64,000 nt of DNA, from the NCBI GenBank assembly GCA_002412965.1, contig DHWB01000013.1:3966-67965 (forward strand). Reading direction: 5' to 3'. Positions 57,772 to 64,000 of the stretch are shown one piece after another; the stretch's first letter is position 1; every line of letters starts with the position of its first letter. The position numbers were made by a program, and so were the translations under genes. This DNA is from Desulfomicrobium sp. UBA5193. Lineage in GTDB: Bacteria; Desulfobacterota; Desulfovibrionia; Desulfovibrionales; Desulfomicrobiaceae. The notes under the pieces are model-generated. The model was given only the letters and a program-made list of their open reading frames with translations, was not told where the DNA came from and did no database searches.

Positions 57772-59000
57772 CACGCGGCCCCCTTAGCCATTAAATCGCG
57801 CGCTACCTGCAAGGCTTCCGCAACAGCGACGTCAGAGTTCATATGCTCCCAGCGCCCCCAGCGTCCCATGCCCACGATGCCATTGCCCGCAGCCCAGTCC
57901 AAAATCCGTGCAACTGTCTGCGGCTTGCCAAGCGTATTGATCGGATAGGCATATTCGTTATGAAAGCGGACGCCATCGGTCGGCTTTGAACGCTGCGCGT
58001 TCGTCTCCGTCCAGTAGCCTCGGGCGTTCTTTGCAAAATTGGCGCGCAACAGGATGCGATGATACGAAATCGATTCGTCCGGCTCGTAGGTCCAATGCGA
58101 CGGACTGTCGAGCGTCTGCGGACTGTAATCCACGTTGATCGAAGCATTCTTGAGGCTATTCACATCGGCCAGGACCTGCGCCGGCAAATCAGCGCATCCG
58201 ATCCAACAAGTCCAGGGAATCGATGACACGATCGTCTCTGCCTGCCATCGGCCATTCACGATCCGCTTCTCGAGGTCGACTGACTCCAGCGCGCAATTCC
58301 TTACAAGCGAATCGCCAAGAGCCTCACCCATGCGCCGCCAGACCTCGCCATAACCAAACTCCTTCGGGTACAAGAACGTACCATGGGCTGGCAATGCCCC
58401 CATCGGTTTGCCTTCCAGACAGCTCAACAAAGTTTCGCGGAACGAAACGTTCGGCAACTTGTAGAGCCAATACGTGCCGAGCGCATCCGGATCCATCGAC
58501 CAGATCTTGCGGTTATAAGGCAGCATGTACTCCTGCGCGATACGCTCACCGAGTTTCCAATTGATCCAGGCCGCAAAGGATTCCGGCATCGGCTCGCCAC
58601 GCACGGATCCAGCCTGGGCAATCGACTCGAGGTAGTCCGCCTGATCCTCTACCGGAAACTGCCAAAGATTCGCCTCCAGCGGGTGGTCAATCTCCATGCC
58701 GCGCAAGCGGATCTTGGAAACGCGATCGAATAAAGCCCACTCATCGCGTGGCATGAAGCGAAACACGAAATCCAGCACCTCCTGGCGCCGTACATCGAGG
58801 AAATGACCACCACCTCTGTCCAGTGGCGCACCATCCACGTCCACGGAACGGCACAGACCGCCTGCCACGCCCTCCTTTTCAAGCACCACGATTTGTTCGC
58901 GTGGAACGCCTGCATCGATTAGTGAATGCGCCAGAACTAAACCACTCGGCCCGCCCCCCAAAACTACAAATTCCTTCTTATCCATTATACAAATCCACAT
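57771..59000 (-). CDS. FAD-dependent amine oxidoreductase/UDP-galactopyranose mutase-like protein
   Basis: The 409-residue flavoprotein has the dinucleotide loop FVVLGGGPSGLVLAHSL, then VLEKEGVAGGLCRSVDVDG and GGGHFLDVRRQEV. This resembles the protoporphyrinogen oxidase/UDP-galactopyranose mutase-like branch that is common in glycan loci. The real substrate is not known. Its ATG at 59000 overlaps the stop of the upstream membrane protein (TAATG); an ATG at 58985 also fits. Genes before and after it are coupled in the same way. Confidence 0.82.
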   Translation of the reverse strand: MWICIMDKKEFVVLGGGPSGLVLAHSLIDAGVPREQIVVLEKEGVAGGLCRSVDVDGAPLDRGGGHFLDVRRQEVLDFVFRFMPRDEWALFDRVSKIRLRGMEIDHPLEANLWQFPVEDQADYLESIAQAGSVRGEPMPESFAAWINWKLGERIAQEYMLPYNRKIWSMDPDALGTYWLYKLPNVSFRETLLSCLEGKPMGALPAHGTFLYPKEFGYGEVWRRMGEALGDSLVRNCALESVDLEKRIVNGRWQAETIVSSIPWTCWIGCADLPAQVLADVNSLKNASINVDYSPQTLDSPSHWTYEPDESISYHRILLRANFAKNARGYWTETNAQRSKPTDGVRFHNEYAYPINTLGKPQTVARILDWAAGNGIVGMGRWGRWEHMNSDVAVAEALQVARDLMAKGAA

Positions 59001-60976
59001 TAGTTAGAAATTGGCCTTTTCCTAAGTGCATTACCTACAATTCCGAACAGAACCGCAAAAAAGCAAGCCACTCCAACAACCAGCATTCCGAAAATAGGAG
59101 ACGCATAACGCGGCTCAATCTCCCATGAATTCTCATTTAAAAGCCCGTAAAAAATAAGACGCAACCCGATCAAAACAAAAACAAAAACACCTAAAAAAGC
59201 AGAAACTGAGCGTCTATGGATACACTTTAAATACACAAGCACCGGCACTACAACACCTGTGATCGCGGTAAGCGAAAAAAACACCCATTTCACCAAATCC
59301 CAACCGCCGAAATCAAGAATTTTAGCTTGTAATTCTCTAAGATTATTACTTAAAATTTGCTGTTTTCCAGATTCAAATAAATCCATCGCTCGGTATAAAG
59401 ACGCTCCCGAGCGTGCGACTAGTCTCTCAACGGAATTAGTCTTGAAGTTCTTCTCTAACGCCCACCCAGAGGAACATACGTATCGGAGCAAAACCTCTGA
59501 GTTTGGCTCATAGTCCAACTCAGCGAAAAAACCGTAAGTAAGAACAGGAATTCTCATTTCGCTAGAAAACGCTGCATCTACGTCGGACCGGTTCATTTTT
59601 TCTAAATCATACCAGACAGTTAAACTCGCATCCAAATTCTTAATCCCAACTTGAACATTCAAAATATGCTCTTCCTTGTCTTCAGAGAACACCCACCCTT
59701 TGAGCTTTAACTTAGCTTTTCCCACGCCAGAAACGAGTGCCGCTCGACGATTGCATACCTTATCAAAAGCATTCGGCTCAAACCCCTGATCCGCTTGAAA
59801 CGGATAAAACATGAATGCCTTATCCATAGCGGCGGAAACACCAGCTAAAATATTTGAGAAGGGCTGAAAGACACCAGACGCAACAAAAGGATGAATAACA
59901 AACCGCGACTTCAGACGACCAGTAGCAAAAGCAGCTTCAATTTCACGGTTAGTATTAACCCAAAACACATCCAGATCCTTCACCGTTTTCGGGTTTGGGA
60001 TAACACTCAAGGCCGCATCGTTGAAAACATGCCAAATCCATCCAACGCCAATTTCGCCAAGAGGAAGCCCGCCCACGCGGTTGCTGGCCTCTATATACAT
60101 GTTATCCGGCCTTTCAATATGGCCTCTTAGCAACGCAAGCGTTGGACTCACGGCGTAAGCCAATTCGCGGGATTTCTTGGTTACCGTCACATACTTAACA
60201 GAGCAATCGCCTGAATCAATTTTCGCGAGATTTCTCAATAACCGCATATGAGAAGGCATTGAGGCAATCGTTTTTGTCCAAACCCCGTTTGAAAAATAAT
60301 GAAAAACTGAAGGAGTTACAGAAACCAAAAAAAAACAAAGCACAGAGCCAGCAAGCAGGGGAAGAATAAATTTGCCCGAATCAACAAACAGGTTGCGTCC
60401 CAAAAAAAACGCCGAGATCAAAAAGAAGGCAAACAACCACCCCATCAGCAAAATATCTTCATTCCGTACCACTCCCATCAAGCCAAGAACAAACCCAAAC
60501 CCAGCACTCGCCCTCAAAGCGTTCTTGTTTTTCGAGACGATGCATTGGAACAAAACAGCAGAAAAACCCAAGGCTACAAAACCAAGACACAAATAGAGAG
60601 GATCGCTTAGTGCATTGTCAAACAAATGATAGGTTACTGGACTTAGCGCCAGCACAACAAACAAGATGAGCGCTCCAAATCTTCCAAAAACCCTAATCAT
60701 CGTAAACGACAAAAAGAAACACGACAACAAGTAGAAAATCTCTATAGCAACTCGCTGAGGAAACCCCATTAATCCGACAAGCCACAGCCACAAAGGATAC
60801 CCAGAAGAGGCTCCTAACTGATCTAAACCACCTAAAACATGCCGAACAAAAACCGCGGAGTCATTTGGAACTGCAATTATTTCATTCCCAGAAACAAGAA
60901 ATAGTTTAATCAAAGCGACAATGGCACATAGAAAATAAAACCAACCTTTCCTAGAAAAGCCAAGATTAAAATTCAT
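59000..60976 (-). CDS. Large membrane protein with motif-rich non-membrane domain (paralogue B)
   Basis: The 658-residue protein has N-terminal membrane segments (about residues 10-225), a large soluble region and three C-terminal segments. It shares with the 51674-53674 protein, in order, LFDNALSDP (119-127), VVRNEDILL, IDSGDCSVKYVTVT, GEIGVGWIWHVFNDAA (307-322), EIEAAFATGRLKS (345-357) and a late SWEIEPRYASP. Overall similarity is low, so the two are distant relatives. The gene is more AT-rich than its neighbours. It overlaps the upstream GT4 by four bases. Function unknown; a GT-C-like role is possible. Confidence 0.75.
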   Translation of the reverse strand: MNFNLGFSRKGWFYFLCAIVALIKLFLVSGNEIIAVPNDSAVFVRHVLGGLDQLGASSGYPLWLWLVGLMGFPQRVAIEIFYLLSCFFLSFTMIRVFGRFGALILFVVLALSPVTYHLFDNALSDPLYLCLGFVALGFSAVLFQCIVSKNKNALRASAGFGFVLGLMGVVRNEDILLMGWLFAFFLISAFFLGRNLFVDSGKFILPLLAGSVLCFFLVSVTPSVFHYFSNGVWTKTIASMPSHMRLLRNLAKIDSGDCSVKYVTVTKKSRELAYAVSPTLALLRGHIERPDNMYIEASNRVGGLPLGEIGVGWIWHVFNDAALSVIPNPKTVKDLDVFWVNTNREIEAAFATGRLKSRFVIHPFVASGVFQPFSNILAGVSAAMDKAFMFYPFQADQGFEPNAFDKVCNRRAALVSGVGKAKLKLKGWVFSEDKEEHILNVQVGIKNLDASLTVWYDLEKMNRSDVDAAFSSEMRIPVLTYGFFAELDYEPNSEVLLRYVCSSGWALEKNFKTNSVERLVARSGASLYRAMDLFESGKQQILSNNLRELQAKILDFGGWDLVKWVFFSLTAITGVVVPVLVYLKCIHRRSVSAFLGVFVFVLIGLRLIFYGLLNENSWEIEPRYASPIFGMLVVGVACFFAVLFGIVGNALRKRPISN

Positions 60977-62316
60977 CGCGCATCCTGACCAAAGATATCC
61001 AATGTTTCTTCTGCCATGACTGCCGTTGTCCTTTGAAAATTTGTTGTCTCCGACAGAGCAAATAGGCCGCGTTTATCTTTAATGTGTCGCTGCAACTCTT
61101 GCTCAATTGACTCTACTTTTCCTCGTTCAAATGCCGACCCATTCCTCCCCTCTTCCAAAAATTCCGTCATCCCCTCCACATCCGAAACCAACACCGGCGT
61201 ATGCGTCGCCAAGGCATTGAGCAGAACTAGTGGGCTGTTCTCATACCAACGCGAGGGAATCACGAGCAGGTCGATCTCGCGCAACACGGCGGCCATCTGT
61301 TCACGCTGAAAAGTACCTTTGAAATGCACATCATATCCCTCACCCATCTGGCGGAGGAGTGCCATGTAGGCGGCGTCCTGATCTGCCGGACCATAGATGC
61401 GCAGCTCGGCAGATTTGCGCGGCAACCGCGTGAAGGCCTTGATCAACAGATCTGTGCCTTTGTGCGGAGCGATCTGGCCGATGAAGCCAATGACGGGGAT
61501 GTGCCCCGCAGGTCGCTCCGGCTTCGGACTGCGATCAATGTCCACACCAAACGAGACGCTGTGCATCGGCATGGAGATACCGCTCCTCTCGTAAGCGCCA
61601 CGCAGGAAGCGGGTCGGAGCCACTGCACCCGAGTAGGTGCCATTGTAGAGGCTGGCTAAAATTTCCGGACGGCGGACGATGTCCTCGATCAACCCATCCA
61701 CTGCACCGCCACGCAATCCGGGCAAGCGTCGCCCGATGTTGGCGGCCTCAGCGATCAGGCGGGCCCGCCAAGGAGTGTTGGCGCGTTGCACCCAGATATC
61801 CGCATAGGGGCTTCGAGCGGCGTCCTTGAGATAGCAGGCAACACAATTCGTACGACTGGCAGAAGGGCCCGTGCACAGAGAGCCATCTGCGCTCTCCAAC
61901 TTGTTGTTGAGGCAAAAACCGAAGAAATCGGTGAAAGTGGCGTAGGTGCGGATGCCCAGAGACTGGGTCACTTCCAGCAGGGCTGCAGTGTGGTTGATCA
62001 GATGAGTAACGTGCACCAGATCCGGCTTGATTTCGCGTAGCACTTTCTCGAGCACCGGCCGCATGTTGGACTGGTAGTAGGTTTCCTTCACACGAGTGTG
62101 AGGCTGCTGGTTCTTGTCGATGCAGATCACCGGGATGCCCTGATATTCGTAGCGCGTGACCAAGCCGTCGGCAGCCTGCTCGCCCTGGAAAATGGCCGAG
62201 ACCACCACGACATCATGGCCCGCGGCTCGATAATGGCGCGCCAAATCCAAGGTATACGTTTCCGTGCCGTAAAAGTGCTGCGGAAAAAAGCAATGAACGA
62301 AAAAAGCGATCTTCAC
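60973..62316 (-). CDS. Glycosyltransferase family 4 with cysteine-rich loop
   Basis: The 447-residue GT-B protein begins MKIAFFVHCFFPQHFYGTET and has IGFIGQIAPHKGTDLLIKAF and PSRWYENSPLVLLNALATHT. A loop in the N-terminal domain carries C135, C148, C158 and C161 with C-x12-C-x9-C-x2-C spacing, a plausible metal site shared with the GT4 at 47185. It overlaps both neighbours by four bases. The sugar donor and acceptor are unknown. Confidence 0.9.
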   Translation of the reverse strand: MKIAFFVHCFFPQHFYGTETYTLDLARHYRAAGHDVVVVSAIFQGEQAADGLVTRYEYQGIPVICIDKNQQPHTRVKETYYQSNMRPVLEKVLREIKPDLVHVTHLINHTAALLEVTQSLGIRTYATFTDFFGFCLNNKLESADGSLCTGPSASRTNCVACYLKDAARSPYADIWVQRANTPWRARLIAEAANIGRRLPGLRGGAVDGLIEDIVRRPEILASLYNGTYSGAVAPTRFLRGAYERSGISMPMHSVSFGVDIDRSPKPERPAGHIPVIGFIGQIAPHKGTDLLIKAFTRLPRKSAELRIYGPADQDAAYMALLRQMGEGYDVHFKGTFQREQMAAVLREIDLLVIPSRWYENSPLVLLNALATHTPVLVSDVEGMTEFLEEGRNGSAFERGKVESIEQELQRHIKDKRGLFALSETTNFQRTTAVMAEETLDIFGQDAR

Positions 62317-64000
62317 ACGGATTCCTTGCGGTTTATATGAGTGACTTCCGCGTAAATCTCCGCGTAATGATCAATCATGGCTTGCACCGAAAAATTAGCC
62401 TGAGCGCGGTGCTGTTGAGCATCGCCAATGGCTTGACGCTCTTGAGGGGCGTCGAGCAGGCGAAGTGCGATTCGGGCCAAAGCTTCCGCATCACCAGCCG
62501 GAGCCACCAGTTCGGAAGTACCGATGATCTCCGGTATGGCGCCAACATCGTATCCGATTACCGGCACCTTCATGCTCATGGCAAACGGGCTGACCTGCCC
62601 AAAGCTTTCCTTCCAGACCGGAGCTACAAAGAGGCTCATGCGACGATAGAGATCGGGCAGTGCGTCGTAACTCACGTAGCCGGTGAATTCGAAATTATCC
62701 GTCACGCCTGCAGCCTGGACGGCGGCCTTGAAAGGTTCGAGCAGGCTTCCGCCACCTATGATGAGAATTCTGGTACGGGCCCGCAATTGGGCGATCCGAA
62801 TGAAGGGCAGGATCGATTTTTCGTTGAGTTTATCGCGCTCCAGCCTGTATACCATGCCGACGCAATCCTCGGGAGCGTGTTCATGCTGAGTACGGGTAAA
62901 CAGATTGAAGTCGGAACCGGGATAGACCGTGACGTGATGCGCGTCGGCCTCGCCAAACACGCTACGGACATAGTCGCTCACGTAGATATACTTTGCCACT
63001 GCCTCTGAGTGGAAAGGGTCGATCGGTGTATTGATGTTCTCAATGACGGGCAGACTCAGCATGGCGGCTGCCTCAATCGCTTTTGCATACCAGGGCTCGT
63101 CACAATCGCCCCAGTAGTGGACGTGCACTAAAGCTGGACGAACCCTCTTGTAGAAGTCGACGAAAGGCTCAGGGCTTTCCGGAAACCTGCACTCCTCGAT
63201 ATGAAGTCCTGTGTAAGCCGGTGGTGAGGGATTAAAACTGGTCAACACGCACTGCTGGTAACGATTTCCAAGGTGTTCGACGAGGTCGATAACGAGCCTG
63301 GACGATCCGCCAGTCATGAAATTGGCGATGACGTGCACGACGCGTGGCGCATTACCTGACGGCGCAGACGGCAGCTTCACGCGATACGCACCCGCGTCGG
63401 CGGCGGATGGAGCCTGCGTGGACGCAGGCCCGAACTCTTTCGCCAGTCGAGATGCCACATACAGGCGTAAGGTACGAGGCATAAACCCGCCGGCAATGAT
63501 ACATCCAAGATGAATGATCTTGCGGAAACCGAAAGGGTGAACCAACAAAACCTCTCGCAAATGGAACCAGCGCGTCTGCCGGAGCGCGCGCAATTCGCCT
63601 GACTTGCTCTGGAATTCGGCACGTAATTGCGCTAGTTGGGTAGCAGCTTCAGCCAGAAGATTGTCGCGTTTGGCCACCTCGGCATAGAAATATGTTCTCT
63701 CAACTTCGAATTCCTCTTGCAGAGTGCCGATCTCGGCCGATCTCTGATCAAGCAATACGGCCTCGGATTCACGCAGACGCAGCACGAGTGTACTAATTTC
63801 CGCCTGTTTCAGAGCCGCATGAGCCTCAAGGCGATGAATTTCATCGGCTTGTTCCGCAAGTGCGCCGTCCTTCGCACGGACCACGGACTCCAGCCGATGT
63901 TTCTCTTCAGCCAGGAACCCCAGATCTTGATCCTTACGCATGAGCGCGGCTTCAAGGCGATGAATTTCATCGGCGTGTTCCGCAAGTGCGCCGTCCTTCG
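62313..64000 (-). CDS. Glycosyltransferase family 4 with N-terminal repeated coiled coil (5' end outside window)
   Basis: The visible part is more than 560 residues and the frame is still open at the right edge. The N-terminal part is a heptad-like coiled coil (KDGALAEQADEIHRLEAH, RRE- and LE-rich) with a 42-residue repeat. This is followed by TRWFHLREVLLVHPFGFRK and a GT-B domain with NFMTGGSSRLVIDLVEHLG, VYRLERDKLNEKSILPFIRI and PVWKESFGQVSPFAMSM. It should transfer a sugar using a nucleotide donor, with the coiled coil perhaps for assembly. An in-frame ATG at 63941 is not the true start, because the repeat continues above it. Confidence 0.88.
   Translation of the reverse strand, partial: KDGALAEHADEIHRLEAALMRKDQDLGFLAEEKHRLESVVRAKDGALAEQADEIHRLEAHAALKQAEISTLVLRLRESEAVLLDQRSAEIGTLQEEFEVERTYFYAEVAKRDNLLAEAATQLAQLRAEFQSKSGELRALRQTRWFHLREVLLVHPFGFRKIIHLGCIIAGGFMPRTLRLYVASRLAKEFGPASTQAPSAADAGAYRVKLPSAPSGNAPRVVHVIANFMTGGSSRLVIDLVEHLGNRYQQCVLTSFNPSPPAYTGLHIEECRFPESPEPFVDFYKRVRPALVHVHYWGDCDEPWYAKAIEAAAMLSLPVIENINTPIDPFHSEAVAKYIYVSDYVRSVFGEADAHHVTVYPGSDFNLFTRTQHEHAPEDCVGMVYRLERDKLNEKSILPFIRIAQLRARTRILIIGGGSLLEPFKAAVQAAGVTDNFEFTGYVSYDALPDLYRRMSLFVAPVWKESFGQVSPFAMSMKVPVIGYDVGAIPEIIGTSELVAPAGDAEALARIALRLLDAPQERQAIGDAQQHRAQANFSVQAMIDHYAEIYAEVTHINRKESV
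63826..63874 (-). repeat. 126-bp-period direct repeat in coiled-coil region, copy 1
   Basis: This 49-base segment matches 63952-64000 with a single mismatch, 126 bases (42 codons) apart. It encodes KDGALAEQADEIHRLE. The period is a whole number of heptads (6 x 7), so the repeat extends a coiled coil without shifting its register. Confidence 0.9.
63952..64000 (-). repeat. 126-bp-period direct repeat in coiled-coil region, copy 2 (cut by window edge)
   Basis: The second copy encodes KDGALAEHADEIHRLE and runs off the window, so further copies may follow. It differs from the first by one base. Confidence 0.85.

Overview
The window looks like a chromosomal segment of a Gram-negative sulfate-reducer-type deltaproteobacterium (Desulfovibrionales; a Desulfomicrobium- or Desulfovibrio-like genome is my best guess, from gene order and protein style only). 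The basis is the block ffh-rpsP-khpA-rimM-trmD-rplS-rnhB-yraN-rsmI-PTS IID-HPr-Enzyme I, a TrmD carrying a second C-terminal SPOUT-type domain, and two NtrC-type sigma-54 activators. No tRNA, rRNA, CRISPR array or intact insertion sequence was seen.

Layout. Positions 1-2.0 kb (+): the end of a sensor histidine kinase and its sigma-54 response regulator, closed by a terminator shared with convergent secA. 2.1-17.7 kb (mainly -): housekeeping genes for secretion (secA, ffh), trans-translation (smpB), phosphotransfer (IID, HPr, EI), ribosome and tRNA maturation (rsmI, rplS, trmD, rimM, khpA, rpsP), RNase HII, an aminotransferase and a second sigma-54 activator whose receiver domain lacks its phosphorylation site. 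One isochorismatase-like gene and larB lie on +.

18.6-45.0 kb (+): a long, tightly packed surface-glycan locus. It opens with an LPS-core-like set (GT4, deacetylase, GT4, YrbL-like kinase fold, MsbA-type ABC transporter). It continues with glycosyltransferases, four sulfotransferase-family genes, an O-antigen polymerase/ligase, three radical SAM proteins interleaved with GT2/GT4 genes, a Wzx flippase and a polyprenol-phosphate sugar transferase of the WbaP type. The likely product is a lipid-linked, possibly sulfated polysaccharide built by a Wzx/Wzy route. Base composition is mosaic: AT-rich islands at about 24.2-24.8, 25.3-27.9, 39.0-40.6 and 42.1-42.7 kb alternate with GC-rich genes, in two cases inside one gene.

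45.05-64 kb (-): a second glycan locus meeting the first tail to tail. Read from the right edge it holds a GT4 with a repeated coiled coil (running off the window), a GT4, a membrane protein, an FAD oxidoreductase, a GT2, a TM flippase-like protein, two large membrane proteins, gmd and fcl (GDP-fucose synthesis), an NAD-sugar epimerase, a GT4 and two GT2 copies, the downstream-proximal pair sharing a 199-bp identical segment. One GT2 copy is truncated.

Most notable for follow-up: the radical SAM/glycosyltransferase cassette, the sulfotransferase set, the degenerate-receiver activator, a pair of related large membrane proteins with a shared motif-rich non-membrane domain, and evidence of recombination inside glycan genes.
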